Notes: a model not told the origin generated them from the sequence alone. A stretch of 64,000 nucleotides of DNA from Hymenobacter cheonanensis (GCF_030581075.1 NZ_JAUQSW010000005.1:186001-250000), one strand, 5' to 3'; counted from the first letter of the stretch, positions 9,218-17,938 are shown. Numbers and translations: made by a program.

Positions 9218-9664
9218 ATGAAGACTTTGCCATTGGCCGCGCTAGTTCTGAGCGGCTTTTCGTTGGGCGCTCGGCCCACGCTGCCGCCCACCAAAGCCAC
9301 CGAAACCGTGACGGTAGTGGTGTCGGCCCTGGCCTCGACGCAATCGGTGGTGAAGCTTAATTTTTACAACGCCGCCGACAAGTTTTTGCAAAAAGACCAG
9401 CAGGCGTTTCGGGTGGTGGTGAAACCCGAGGGCAAAACCGAGATTTCGGTGCCCGTGGAGCTTACGCCCGGCGAGTGGGCCGTGGCCCTGACCCAGGACA
9501 CCAACAACAACGACAAGCTTGACAAGAACTTTCTGGGTATCCCAACCGAGCCCTACGCGTTTTCCAACAATGTGCGCCCGCGCTTTGCCGCGCCCAAGTT
9601 TGAGGAGTGCAAGTTTATGGTGAGCGGCCCCGGCAAGGTAGTGGCCATAACCGCCTGGAACTAA
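9218..9664 (+). CDS. DUF2141 family secreted protein
   Basis: This is a 148-residue protein with a short signal peptide and one DUF2141 domain, an immunoglobulin-like beta fold of unknown function. Diagnostic pieces are VVVSALASTQSVVKLNFYN near the start, GEWAVALTQDTNNNDKLDKN (an Asp/Asn-rich loop that looks calcium-binding) and FLGIPTEPYAFSNN. It is divergent from the acyl-CoA synthetase gene and followed by a strong terminator. Confidence 0.88.
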   Translation: MKTLPLAALVLSGFSLGARPTLPPTKATETVTVVVSALASTQSVVKLNFYNAADKFLQKDQQAFRVVVKPEGKTEISVPVELTPGEWAVALTQDTNNNDKLDKNFLGIPTEPYAFSNNVRPRFAAPKFEECKFMVSGPGKVVAITAWN

Positions 9665-9739
9665 GCCCCTGGCGCGCCCGGGCCGAGCGCCCGCACCGGC
9701 CGCAGGCTACCTAAAAACTGATTCGTTTTTTTCGACGGA

Positions 9740-9773
9740 AAAAGCCCCTGATAATGCACATCAGGGGCTTTTT
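9740..9773. terminator. intrinsic terminator, symmetrical
   Basis: Arms AAAAGCCCCTGAT and ATCAGGGGCTTTTT with a 7-nt loop. The A-run on one side and T-run on the other allow termination in both directions. It ends the DUF2141 transcript. Confidence 0.9.
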
Positions 9774-9930
9774 TGTGAACTATACTTGGAAATAAACTCA
9801 GCCGCTTGCTGGCTAAGTTACGGTTTTTTATTTGGCTTAAAGCCATGATTTATTGTAACATTGGGGCCAATAGTGCGAGCTAGCGCTGCATGTTGGCTCG
9901 CACTGCACTCTTTTTTCTGCAATTCTGACT

Positions 9931-11640
9931 ATGATGCAACGCGCTACGCTCATGCGCTTTAGGCGAGTATTCGTGCTGCTAGGGCTGGCAAGCCTGCCGA
10001 GCGCCGCCGCCTGGGCACAATGCACCACGTGCAGCACCACCCTCGACGCTAAAACAAACAACTATACGGCCAAGCGCGGCGAAGTAGTGTGCATTCCGGC
10101 GGGCGTCACCTTTACGGGCACCATCAACGTGCCCCAGGATGGGGTCACGATATGCAATAGCGGCACTATCACGGGCACCATCAGCGTGAACCCGGGAACG
10201 GTGGGGACGGTGATTAACAACGTGGGGGCTATCTCGACCAACAACATCCGGCTGGACGCGGCCACCGTTATCAACAACGGGAGCAGCGATGGCGGCACAA
10301 CGGTGGTGGCGGGGGCTAGCTGGGGCGGCTACCTGGGCGGCACCATTACGGCGGCTCTCACCATCACGAACTACGCGGGCTGGCAGGCGCAGCTACAGCC
10401 TCTGCCCGGTGGCACTATCAACAACCGCAGCGGCGCCACCTGGAGCGGCTACCTAACCGTGGGTGCCGACCTGGCCATCACCAACGCGGGCACCTGGACC
10501 TCGCAGGTGCAGGAAGGCAGCAACAGCCCCACCATCAGCATCATACAAAACGGCGGCACCTGGAGTGGCTACGTGGGTGGCGGCAGCGGCTCGCTGCGCA
10601 TCACCAACAATGCCAGCTGGACGCAGGGCTTCAACTTCCCGAGTGGGGCGAATAATGCCTTCACAACGGCCCGCGGGGCTACTACTACCCTCAATGGCTA
10701 CCTGGGCATGGGCGGCACGGTGGCGCTGACCAACAGCGGCACCATGAACGTACCCAACGGCATGGCCGCGGTGGGCAGCACGTCGAGCCTGACCAACGCG
10801 GCGGGCAGCACCTTTGCCGTGACGGGCGATTTTACCAACCAGGGCACACTCAGCAACCTGGGCACGCTCACCAGTTCGAGTAATTTTACGAATAGCGGTA
10901 CTATTACGGGCGGCGGGGCCGCGCAGCGCGGCAATTTCCGGTCGGCGGGCTACACCGTGAACAACGGTAATTTTGGGGCCGACGGCAGCTACCTCGATTT
11001 CTGCGACAGCACGCCGCCCACCCCCGCCAGCAACGGCTTCGACTCGCGGGGGGGCACCGTGGGAACCAACGTGACGTTTTGCGCAGCCGCACAAAGTACT
11101 ACACCGCTTCCCGTTGTGCTTACGCACTTTAGCGCGCAGCAGCGCGGCGCCGTGGTACTGGTGCAGTGGGCCACCGCGTCGGAGGTCAACAGCAAGGAGT
11201 TTGTAGTGGAGCGCAGCGCCGACGGCCGCCAGTTTGAGGCCCTGCAAACCGTGGCCAGCCGCGGCACCCCAGCCGCGGCCAGCACCTACACCGCCACCGA
11301 TGCGCAGCCCCTGGCCGGCCTCAGCTACTACCGCCTGCGCCAGGTAGACCAGGATGGCACCCGCCGCTATTCGCCCGTGGCAAATGTGAGCCGGGCCGTG
11401 GCCTTTGGGGCCTACCCCAACCCCACGCCCGACGCCCTGACCCTCGACCTGAACACGCTGCCCCCCGGCCCCTGCGCCGTGCGCCTGCTAAGCCTGCCTG
11501 GCCAGGTGCTGCTGAGCCAGGCGCTGGCCGGTGGCCAAACCCAATTGCTGAGCCTGGCGCCCCTGCCCGCTGGCACCTACCTGCTCGAAGTAACCTCGGC
11601 AGCCCAAAGCCGCAGCGTGCAGCGCGTGGTAAAGCGCTAG
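9931..11640 (+). CDS. T9SS-secreted beta-helix-like repeat protein with C-terminal sorting domain
   Basis: This 569-residue surface protein has a signal peptide ending at about AWAQ (30). A long region (about 30-400) is made of short Gly/Asn/Thr repeats such as ITNAGTW, ITNNASW and LTNSGT, which suggests a right-handed beta-helix. A Bacteroidota linker domain follows (LPVVLTHFSAQQRGAVVLVQ, then SKEFVVERSADG; about 395-485). The last 75 residues are a type A T9SS sorting domain (AYPNPTPDALTLDL...LPAGTYLLEV). Such cargo crosses the outer membrane by the type IX system and is anchored or released; no enzymatic motif is visible. Its stop overlaps the convergent gene's stop by 4 bp. Confidence 0.85.
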   Translation: MMQRATLMRFRRVFVLLGLASLPSAAAWAQCTTCSTTLDAKTNNYTAKRGEVVCIPAGVTFTGTINVPQDGVTICNSGTITGTISVNPGTVGTVINNVGAISTNNIRLDAATVINNGSSDGGTTVVAGASWGGYLGGTITAALTITNYAGWQAQLQPLPGGTINNRSGATWSGYLTVGADLAITNAGTWTSQVQEGSNSPTISIIQNGGTWSGYVGGGSGSLRITNNASWTQGFNFPSGANNAFTTARGATTTLNGYLGMGGTVALTNSGTMNVPNGMAAVGSTSSLTNAAGSTFAVTGDFTNQGTLSNLGTLTSSSNFTNSGTITGGGAAQRGNFRSAGYTVNNGNFGADGSYLDFCDSTPPTPASNGFDSRGGTVGTNVTFCAAAQSTTPLPVVLTHFSAQQRGAVVLVQWATASEVNSKEFVVERSADGRQFEALQTVASRGTPAAASTYTATDAQPLAGLSYYRLRQVDQDGTRRYSPVANVSRAVAFGAYPNPTPDALTLDLNTLPPGPCAVRLLSLPGQVLLSQALAGGQTQLLSLAPLPAGTYLLEVTSAAQSRSVQRVVKR

Positions 11641-12119
11641 CTAGTAGCGCGAAACGGGTGCCCGCCCCGCGCCAGCCGCTCGGCCAGCTCCACGGCGTAG
11701 CGGGCGCGGGTGTCCGGGCGCTTGGCATCGGCCACCTTGCGGGCCATAGCCCGGCGCATGGCGCCAGTTTGGGCCTGGAAGGCCGTTTCGGCCTCGGGCC
11801 AGGCGGCCAGGGCCTCGGCCAGCTCATCGGGCAGGTCTACGTAGTCGGGGTTCGGGTCGGGCGTCAGGCTTACCTCCAGCTCCTGGCCAACTGCCAGCCC
11901 TAGCCGCTGGCACAGCTCCTTGCGCAGCAGCAGGTAGCGCCCGCCGCCTTCCTGCGGCAGCAGGCCCAGGCGCTCGGCGTGGCCGTTGAGCGTGGCTACT
12001 ACGCGCTTGGTAGCCTTGCCGCCCACCGCCTGCCACGCGTGGGCGGGTACCTGCACAACCTGCGTGGGCATGAAGCTAGGGCCGCCGGCCTCTAATACAG
12101 CGCGAAATGTATTTGTCAT
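11637..12119 (-). CDS. YdeI/OmdA-like protein with DUF1905 domain
   Basis: This is a 160-residue soluble protein. Residues about 3-90 match the DUF1905 pattern (FRAVLEAGG, then VVATLNGH, LLLRKELCQRLGLAVGQELEV). The C-terminal half LPDELAEALAAWPEAETAFQ, with a conserved Lys/Arg-rich end (MARKVADAKRPDTRARYAVEL), matches the YdeI / OmpD-associated family. The pair is common in Bacteroidota and its function is unproven. The stop TAG shares a CTAG palindrome with the stop of the convergent T9SS cargo gene. Confidence 0.85.
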   Translation of the reverse strand: MTNTFRAVLEAGGPSFMPTQVVQVPAHAWQAVGGKATKRVVATLNGHAERLGLLPQEGGGRYLLLRKELCQRLGLAVGQELEVSLTPDPNPDYVDLPDELAEALAAWPEAETAFQAQTGAMRRAMARKVADAKRPDTRARYAVELAERLARGGHPFRATS

Positions 12120-12167
12120 ACTATCAAAGAGTTGTCTAAAAAATAGCGCTGGCGGCGAAGCGCAGGG

Positions 12168-13421
12168 CTAGCCCGCCCGCACCTGCCCGGTGCCGCGCAC
12201 CAGCCACTTATAGCTCGTCAGTTCCTCCAGGCCCATCGGGCCGCGGGCGTGCAGCTTCTGGGTGCTGATGCCGATTTCGGCCCCTAGCCCGAACTGCGCG
12301 CCGTCGGTGAAGGCCGTGGAAGCGTTGGCGTACACGGCCGCCGCATCCACCACCTGCAAGAAGGTGTCGATATGCCCGGCATCTTCCGAAATAATGGCCT
12401 CGCTGTGGCGCGAGCCGTGCGCGGCAATGTGGTCGAGGGCCGCGTCTAGGTCGGCCACGGTTTTGATGGCCAGCTTATAATCCAAAAACTCAGTGCCGAA
12501 ATGCGCCTCGCTCGCTTCGGCCAGCAGTGCGGCCGGGTAGTGGCCAGCCAGCGCCGCGTAGGCCGGCGCATCGGCAAAAAGCTGCACCTGCGCCTGGGCC
12601 AGCGGGGCGGCCAGGGCCGGCAGGTCGGCCAGGCGGTTTTGGTTGATTAACAAGCAGTCAAGTGAATTGCACACGCTCACGCGGCGCGTTTTGGCATTGG
12701 CGATGATGGCCGCGCCTTTGGCTAAGTCGCCGGTTTCATCAAAATACGTGTGCACCACGCCGGCCCCGGTTTCGATGACGGGCACGCGCGCGTTCTGGCG
12801 CACGTAGTCAATCAGCCCCTGGCTGCCCCGCGGAATAACCACATCTACCAGCCCCACCGCCAGCAGCAGGGCCTCGGTGGCGGCGCGCTCGGGCGGCAAC
12901 AGCGTGGCGGCGCCCAGCGGCAGGCCGTGGCGCAGCAGCACCGGCCCGGCCACCTCAATAAGCGCCGCGTTGGAAGCCGCCGCATCGGAGCCGCCCTTCA
13001 GCAGGCAGGCGTTGCCGGTTTTCAGGCACAGGGCCAGGCTGTCGAAGGTCACGTTGGGCCGCGCCTCGTAGATGATGCCCACTACCCCCAGCGGCACGCG
13101 CACCTTCTTCAGCTGCAAGCCGTTGGGCAGCGTCTTTTCGCTGATAACCGACCCTAGCGGCGAAGGCAGGCCGGCCACGTTGCGCAGGTCGTGGGCCATG
13201 CCGGCCAGGCGCTCGGGCGTGAGGCGCAGGCGGTCGTGGCGCGGGTCGGTGGCGGGCAGGCGGGCCAGGTCTTTGGCGTTTTCGGCCAGTACAAAGTCGA
13301 TGTGGGCGAGCAGGGCGTCGGCCAGGTCGCGTAGCGCGGCATCGATGGTAGCGGGCGGCACCGTGGCCAGGCGGCGGCTAGCCTGCCGGGCGGCGCGGAA
13401 GTAAGCAGTATACTCGGTCAT
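12168..13421 (-). CDS. proA: glutamate-5-semialdehyde dehydrogenase (gamma-glutamyl phosphate reductase)
   Basis: ProA reduces gamma-glutamyl phosphate to glutamate-5-semialdehyde with NADPH, the second step of proline synthesis. At 417 residues the length is normal. Recognisable segments are [44 protein letters not shown] and the catalytic loop [13 protein letters not shown] with Cys251. The C-terminus has the usual [20 protein letters not shown] and LTSYKW. It lies 57 bp downstream of proB on the same strand, and a 23-bp-arm hairpin ends 5 nt before its start codon. Confidence 0.97.
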   Translation of the reverse strand: MTEYTAYFRAARQASRRLATVPPATIDAALRDLADALLAHIDFVLAENAKDLARLPATDPRHDRLRLTPERLAGMAHDLRNVAGLPSPLGSVISEKTLPNGLQLKKVRVPLGVVGIIYEARPNVTFDSLALCLKTGNACLLKGGSDAAASNAALIEVAGPVLLRHGLPLGAATLLPPERAATEALLLAVGLVDVVIPRGSQGLIDYVRQNARVPVIETGAGVVHTYFDETGDLAKGAAIIANAKTRRVSVCNSLDCLLINQNRLADLPALAAPLAQAQVQLFADAPAYAALAGHYPAALLAEASEAHFGTEFLDYKLAIKTVADLDAALDHIAAHGSRHSEAIISEDAGHIDTFLQVVDAAAVYANASTAFTDGAQFGLGAEIGISTQKLHARGPMGLEELTSYKWLVRGTGQVRAG

Positions 13422-13426
13422 GGCGC

Positions 13427-13487
13427 GTAGGGTAAGCGTTGGCTTGCCTCTTTACTGGCGGGAAAGGCAAGCTAACGCCTACCCTAC
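13427..13487. repeat. inverted repeat between proB and proA
   Basis: Arms of 23 nt at 13427-13449 and 13465-13487 pair with two G-T type mismatches around a 15-nt loop. On the minus strand the structure begins within the last codons of proB, includes its stop codon, and ends 5 nt before the proA ATG. It could attenuate or couple translation, or be a palindromic repeat element that landed there. Confidence 0.85.
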
Positions 13488-14567
13488 ATTTTCGGTCAGA
13501 AACAGGTAGTCGTAGTGCACCAGCGGGCGCTGGCCGTGCTGGCCCAGGCGCTCGCGGGCCTTGTCGGCGCCGTACTCGGCCAGGCCCAGGCCCAGCGCGT
13601 GGCCGGCCTCATCAACGAGCCGGATGAGGTCGCCTTTCTGGAAATCGCCTTCGATGCGCGTAATGCCCACCGGCAGCAGGCTGGTGGCCTTGGCGGGGGC
13701 TAGCAGGGCGGCGCGGGCGCCGGCGTTTACGTGCACGGTGGCCTGCGCGGCCTGCGCGTGGGCTAGCCACTTCTTGGTGCCCGACGCGCGTTTGCTGGGC
13801 TGAAACCAGGTATTGATAGCGCTATCAGCCAGGATATTGGGTAGAATATCGGCCTTCTTTCCATTGGCAATGTGCACGCTGATGCCCAGCCCGGCCACCT
13901 TGTGCGCGATAGAGCACTTGGTGAGCATGCCGCCGCGCCCGAACTGCGAGCGCGTGGCCGTGATGAACTCGGCAAAGCTGGTGTCGTGCGGCGCAATCTG
14001 GCGGATAACCTGCGCGCCCGGCTGGCTAGGGTCGCCGTCAAAAATACCGTCCACGTTGCTCAGGATGATGAGCGCATCGGCATTGAGCATACTGGCTACC
14101 AGCCCGGCCAGCTCGTCGTTGTCGGTAAACATCAGCTCGGTTACCGAAATCACATCGTTTTCGTTTACAATGGGAATGACGTTTTGCTGGAGCAATTCCT
14201 GGAAGCAGTTGCGCATGTTCAGGTAGTGCTGGCGGTCGCGGAAGTCCTCCTTGGTCACCAGCACCTGGGCGCCCAGCAGGCCGTGCGGGGCCAGCAGCGC
14301 GGCGTAGAGGCTCAGCAGCTTTACCTGGCCCACGGCGGCCAGCAGCTGGCGGCTGCGCACGGCATCGGCCTTGGGCGGCAGCGTGATGAGGCTGCGCCCC
14401 GCTGCCACTGCGCCCGACGATACGAGGATGATTTCCAAGCCCTGGTTTTTGAGGCCCACTATCTGGGCCACCAGTTGGGCCATGCGGTCCTCGTCGGGCA
14501 GGCCATTGGGCTGGGCGAGCACGTTGGAACCGATTTTGACAACGAGGCGGCGGTAGGGCAGGGGCAT
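13479..14567 (-). CDS. proB: glutamate 5-kinase with PUA domain
   Basis: ProB phosphorylates glutamate to gamma-glutamyl phosphate, the first and usually proline-inhibited step of proline synthesis. The amino-acid kinase domain (about 1-255) shows LVVKIGSNVL, LVSSGAVAAGR, PIVNENDVIS, DNDELAGLVASMLNADALII, LSNVDGIFDGDP and GRGGMLTKCSIAHKVAGLGI. A C-terminal PUA domain (about 275-345) is present as in E. coli. I take ATG 14567 (MPLPYRRLVVKIG), giving 362 residues; ATG 14591 is also open. It is the first gene of the proBA operon. Confidence 0.96.
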   Translation of the reverse strand: MPLPYRRLVVKIGSNVLAQPNGLPDEDRMAQLVAQIVGLKNQGLEIILVSSGAVAAGRSLITLPPKADAVRSRQLLAAVGQVKLLSLYAALLAPHGLLGAQVLVTKEDFRDRQHYLNMRNCFQELLQQNVIPIVNENDVISVTELMFTDNDELAGLVASMLNADALIILSNVDGIFDGDPSQPGAQVIRQIAPHDTSFAEFITATRSQFGRGGMLTKCSIAHKVAGLGISVHIANGKKADILPNILADSAINTWFQPSKRASGTKKWLAHAQAAQATVHVNAGARAALLAPAKATSLLPVGITRIEGDFQKGDLIRLVDEAGHALGLGLAEYGADKARERLGQHGQRPLVHYDYLFLTENVG

Positions 14568-14643
14568 GGCAGCGGCAGAGAAGAGGGCCAAAACTACCGC
14601 CGCCCGGCTACTTAGCGCGTGTTAAGCTTTGCCCAACCCAAAT

Positions 14644-14743
14644 GCCCGTCATGCAGAGCGCAGCGAAGCATCTCGCTCTCGCCGCTAGGATTGCTAACCT
14701 AACGATGCGAGCGAGATGCTTCGCTGCGCTCTGCATGACGGGC
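14644..14743. repeat. long perfect inverted repeat, intergenic palindromic element
   Basis: Arms of 35 nt (14644-14678 and 14709-14743) are exact reverse complements around a 30-nt spacer, which itself pairs partly. The left arm starts GCCCGTCATGCAGAGCGCAG. The motif, with its GCGAAGCATCTCGC core, resembles interspersed palindromes I associate with Hymenobacter genomes. It occupies most of the 258-bp gap between proB and the MDR oxidoreductase gene, which run divergently. Confidence 0.9.
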
Positions 14744-14825
14744 GTGTTAATATCAGTAGACCTTCTGGGGATAGCGCTGTTATTAGGGCTCCCTTATCGG
14801 GGCCGCCTGGCCCTGCTTATTCCCT

Positions 14826-15836
14826 ATGAAAGCCTATAAACTGCACGACCCCAAGAGCCTCGCCAACTTCAAGCTGGGCGACTACGACGAGCCCACCGCC
14901 CGCGACTACGAGGTGAAAATTCAAATTAAAGCCGTGTCGCTCAACTACCGCGACTGGGCCCTGGCCAACGGCTGGTTTGGCTACCCCGGCGAAAAGCTGC
15001 CCATGATTCCGTTCAGCGACGCGGCCGGCGTGGTTACGGCGGTGGGCGCGGGCGTCACCCGGTTTCAGCCCGGCGACCGCGTGGCTGTCAATTTCTTCCC
15101 CGACTGGGCCGACGGCGCCTTCACGGCCGCCAAGGTGCACCGCTCGCTGGGCGGCAGCACCGACGGCGTGCTGGCCGAGTACGTGGCCTTTCCCGAAAGC
15201 GCGGTAGTGAAGGTGCCCGACTCGTTCTCGTTTGAGGAAGCAGCGGCCTTTCCCTGCGCGGGCGTCACGGCCTGGCACTCGCTGGTAGCGCAGGCCCAGC
15301 TGCGGCCCGGCGATACGGTGCTGCTGCAAGGCACGGGCGGCGTGTCCGTCTTTGGTCTCCAAATCGCCAAGCTGTTTGGTGCCCAGGTTATTATCACCTC
15401 CAGCTCGGATGAGAAGCTGGCCCAGGCGAAAGCCCTGGGTGCCGACCACGGCATCAACTACAAAACCACGCCCAATTGGGAGGATGAAGTGCGTGAGCTG
15501 ACCCAGGGCGAAGGCGCCACCTACGTGCTCGAAGTGGCCGGCCAGATGGCCCGCTCGCTGCGCGCCCTTAAGCCGGGCGGCACGGTGTTTCAAATCGGGC
15601 AGGTGTCGCCCAGCGACGAGGCGCCCAACCTGCGCATGGTGCCGCTGCTCACGCAGCGCCTGCAAGGCATTTACGTAGGCAGCACCCAGATGCTGAGCGA
15701 CTTGCTCAAGGCATTCGATACCAATCAGCTAAAGCCCGTTATCAGCGAAGTTTTTGACTTCGATAAAGTGCCCGACGCCCTGGCCCACATGGGCAGCGGC
15801 GCGCACTTCGGCAAGATTGTGGTGCGCGTGGGCTAG
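14826..15836 (+). CDS. MDR-family NAD(P)-dependent oxidoreductase (quinone reductase-like)
   Basis: This is a 336-residue medium-chain dehydrogenase/reductase. It has the GroES-like N-terminal domain (SLNYRDWALANGWF, then FSDAAGVVTAVGAGVTRFQPGDRV), a cofactor domain with VLLQGTGGVSVFGLQIAK (about 166-183) and GADHGINY. The four-Cys structural zinc lobe and the catalytic-zinc Cys/His set are missing, so it is closer to the zinc-free quinone oxidoreductase / enoyl reductase branch than to a true alcohol dehydrogenase. The substrate is unknown. A symmetrical terminator follows. Confidence 0.88.
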   Translation: MKAYKLHDPKSLANFKLGDYDEPTARDYEVKIQIKAVSLNYRDWALANGWFGYPGEKLPMIPFSDAAGVVTAVGAGVTRFQPGDRVAVNFFPDWADGAFTAAKVHRSLGGSTDGVLAEYVAFPESAVVKVPDSFSFEEAAAFPCAGVTAWHSLVAQAQLRPGDTVLLQGTGGVSVFGLQIAKLFGAQVIITSSSDEKLAQAKALGADHGINYKTTPNWEDEVRELTQGEGATYVLEVAGQMARSLRALKPGGTVFQIGQVSPSDEAPNLRMVPLLTQRLQGIYVGSTQMLSDLLKAFDTNQLKPVISEVFDFDKVPDALAHMGSGAHFGKIVVRVG

Positions 15837-15847
15837 CCCATATTTAG

Positions 15848-15891
15848 CGAAAAAGGCCGGCTGTTCGTGGTAGAGCGGCCGGCCTTTTTCG
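15848..15891. terminator. intrinsic terminator, symmetrical
   Basis: Arms CGAAAAAGGCCGGC (15848-15861) and GCCGGCCTTTTTCG (15878-15891) are perfect complements with A- and T-runs. It follows the MDR gene by 11 bp and could also serve the aldo/keto reductase gene on the other strand. Confidence 0.88.
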
Positions 15892-15917
15892 GTTTGATAA
15901 TCCCGCCTTCCGTATAG

Positions 15918-16021
15918 CCCCACCCCCGGCCCCTCCCCTGCGGGTGAGGGGAGCCAGTCGTCTGCTGACGTTGGCTTGCGTCAGGCTCCCCTCCCCCGCA
16001 GGGGAGGGGCCGGGGGTGGGG
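15918..16021. repeat. long C/G-rich inverted repeat
   Basis: Arms of 38 nt (15918-15955 and 15984-16021) pair with a single mismatch. Each arm carries CCCCACCCCCGGCCCCTCCC or its complement. The 28-nt interior holds a smaller TGACG...CGTCA hairpin. The right arm stops 7 bp from the aldo/keto reductase stop codon. It looks like a mobile-type palindromic repeat rather than a terminator, since no T-run follows. The G-runs could also form quadruplexes on either strand. Confidence 0.88.
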
Positions 16022-16028
16022 CCGCACG

Positions 16029-17024
16029 CTAGCCCGGCAACTGCAAGCCCGCCAGCTGCTTATTAATAAAATCAAGCTCCTCGAAGCTCAGCTGCACGTC
16101 TATCGCCTTGGCGTTTTGCACGGCCTGTTCGGGGTTGCGGGCGCCCACCAGCGCCACCGTAATGCCGGGTTGCGCCAGCGTCCAGCGCAGCACCAGCTGG
16201 CCGAGGGTGGCGTTTTTGGTTTCGGCCAGAGGGCGGATTTTATTGAGAAACTCGTTGACCTTCGTCACCGCCTCGGGCTTGAACAGCTTGTTAGTGCTGC
16301 GCAGGTCGCTGGCGTCGAAATGCTGGCCGGGCTTCATTTTGCCGGTGAGCAGGCCTAGCTGCAAGGGGCTGTATACCAGAATTCCCTGGTGGTGCTGCTG
16401 GGCGTAAGGCACCACGTCTTTTTCAATGTCGCGGCGCAACATGCTGTACGGCACCTGGTTGCTGGCTAGCTTGATGGTCTTCTCCGCTTCTTCCAACTGC
16501 GCCACCGAGTAGTTGCTGACGCCCGCGGCGCGCACCTTGCCCTGCTCGATGAGGCGCTGCACAGCCTCCATCGTTTCACTTATCGGCGTCGTCACATCGG
16601 GCCAGTGCTGCTGGTAGAGGTCGATGTAGTCGGTGCCCAGGCGCTTGAGGCTGTCCTCGCACTCCTTGATGATGCTATCGCGGCTAGCATACTTGTACAC
16701 GTCCACGTCCTGGCCGTCGTTGTTTTTGGTCTTCATGGCGAAGTCGCCCTTGGCCTCGTCCCAGCGCATACCAAACTTGGTGAGCACCTGCACCTTGTCG
16801 CGCGGCAGGCTCTTAATGGCCTCGCCCACAATCTGTTCGCTCAGGCCCATGCCGTAAATGGGCGCCGTGTCGATGCTGGTCACCCCCAGGTCGTAGGCGG
16901 CGTGAATGGCGCCCACGGCGTCGTTTTGCTCGGTGCCGCCCCACATCCAGCCGCCGACCGCCCAGCTGCCAAAAGTGATGCGCGACACGCGGACGTCGGA
17001 CGAGCCTAATTTCTGATATTCCAT
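16029..17024 (-). CDS. aldo/keto reductase
   Basis: This is a 331-residue TIM-barrel NADPH-dependent reductase. The catalytic tetrad is readable: Asp52 and Tyr57 in SIDTAPIYGMG, Lys83 in VLTKFGMRW and the His of DLYQQHWPD. The cofactor end is PGITVALVGARNPEQAVQNA. The sequence resembles the YajO/Tas/general-stress-69 group of AKRs. The carbonyl substrate is not predictable. The start ATG 17024 gives MEYQKLGSSDVRVSRITFGS, the family's normal beginning. Confidence 0.92.
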   Translation of the reverse strand: MEYQKLGSSDVRVSRITFGSWAVGGWMWGGTEQNDAVGAIHAAYDLGVTSIDTAPIYGMGLSEQIVGEAIKSLPRDKVQVLTKFGMRWDEAKGDFAMKTKNNDGQDVDVYKYASRDSIIKECEDSLKRLGTDYIDLYQQHWPDVTTPISETMEAVQRLIEQGKVRAAGVSNYSVAQLEEAEKTIKLASNQVPYSMLRRDIEKDVVPYAQQHHQGILVYSPLQLGLLTGKMKPGQHFDASDLRSTNKLFKPEAVTKVNEFLNKIRPLAETKNATLGQLVLRWTLAQPGITVALVGARNPEQAVQNAKAIDVQLSFEELDFINKQLAGLQLPG

Positions 17025-17176
17025 AAGTTAAGAAAGACAAAGACAAAAAAATACGTCTTCCTTAACCCCGCCGCCCGGCCGAAGGTTACGCCCCGGCTAG
17101 CCCCGGCGGGCCGAACGCGGGCGGCTGGCCGGGTGTTGAGCAGGCAGGAAACCAAACATTTTGCCGCCCGCGCGGC

Positions 17177-17207
17177 TTCGTGCCTTTCCAGTCATCCCCT
17201 AGCCTTG
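17177..17207 (+). promoter_or_regulatory. putative Bacteroidota-type promoter before the DsbA-like gene
   Basis: TTCG (17177-17180), 19 nt, then TAGCCTTG (17200-17207) match the Bacteroidota TTTG-N19-TAnnTTTG arrangement with one mismatch per box. The ATG is only 7 nt after the -7 box, so the transcript would be nearly leaderless. Confidence 0.4.
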
Positions 17208-17214
17208 TCTTCCT

Positions 17215-17913
17215 ATGAAAGTTGAAATCTGGTCCGATGTGGTGTGCCCCTTTTGCTATGTCGGCAAGCGCAAGTTTGAGAACGCCCTGGGCCAGTTTGC
17301 CCACCGCGACGATGTGCAAATCGAGTGGAAAAGCTTTCAGCTCACCCCCGATTTTGTGCCCGTGCCCGGCGAGAGCATCCACGCCTCGCTAGCCAAGAAA
17401 AAAGGCGTATCCGAATCTGAAGGCCGCCGCATGGGCGACCAGATGACGCAGATAGCCAAGGAAGTAGGCCTAGCTTACGACTTCGACAAGACTATTCCGG
17501 CCAATACCTTTTTAGCGCACCAGCTCATCCACTTTGCGGCCCACCAGGGCCAGCAGGGCGCCATGAAGGAGCGCCTGTTTGCCGCCTACTACCTCGAAGG
17601 CCAGGACCTGAACTCGCTCGACACCCTGGCTAGCCTCGCTGCCGAAATCGGCCTCGATGCCGCCGCGGCCCGCCAGGCCCTGGCGGCCGGCACCTACGCC
17701 AACGAAGTGCGCCGCGACGAGTACGAGGCCCAGCAAATTGGCGTGCGCGGCGTGCCCTTCTTCGTCTTCGACGATAAATATGCCGTGTCGGGCGCCCAGC
17801 CCAGCGAAGTATTTGCCGAGGTGCTTGACAAAGTGTGGGCCGAGGCGCACCCCAAAGCCCAGCCTACTATGCTGGCCAACGGCCCCGCCTGCGGCCCCGA
17901 GGGCTGCGACTAA
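17215..17913 (+). CDS. DsbA family oxidoreductase, FrnE-like
   Basis: This is a 232-residue thioredoxin-fold protein. The active-site CPFC motif is at residues 11-14 in EIWSDVVCPFCYVGKRK, and the cis-Pro loop is GVRGVPFFVFDDKYAVSGAQ. There is no signal peptide, so it acts in the cytoplasm like FrnE or 2-hydroxychromene-isomerase-like DsbA relatives. A second Cys pair sits at the extreme C-terminus (ACGPEGCD), a feature seen in FrnE where it can take part in disulphide exchange. A terminator follows. Confidence 0.92.
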   Translation: MKVEIWSDVVCPFCYVGKRKFENALGQFAHRDDVQIEWKSFQLTPDFVPVPGESIHASLAKKKGVSESEGRRMGDQMTQIAKEVGLAYDFDKTIPANTFLAHQLIHFAAHQGQQGAMKERLFAAYYLEGQDLNSLDTLASLAAEIGLDAAAARQALAAGTYANEVRRDEYEAQQIGVRGVPFFVFDDKYAVSGAQPSEVFAEVLDKVWAEAHPKAQPTMLANGPACGPEGCD

Positions 17914-17938
17914 AAGTAGATGAGCGTGAAGACGATAT

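Noticed and set aside
14817..15665. Long open frame (282 codons) antisense to the MDR oxidoreductase gene
   Set aside because: It lies wholly inside a well-supported gene, and its composition (His, Gly, Ala, Arg) is what the opposite strand of a high-GC gene gives. The same holds for other long antisense frames, such as 60752-61690 and 61772-62737 under the barrel gene and 54558-55412 under ppk1.
13427..16021. Insertion sequence or integron-like structure around the three inverted repeats
   Set aside because: No transposase or integrase frame, and the arms of the three repeats are unrelated to one another and do not flank a common segment with target duplications that I can see.
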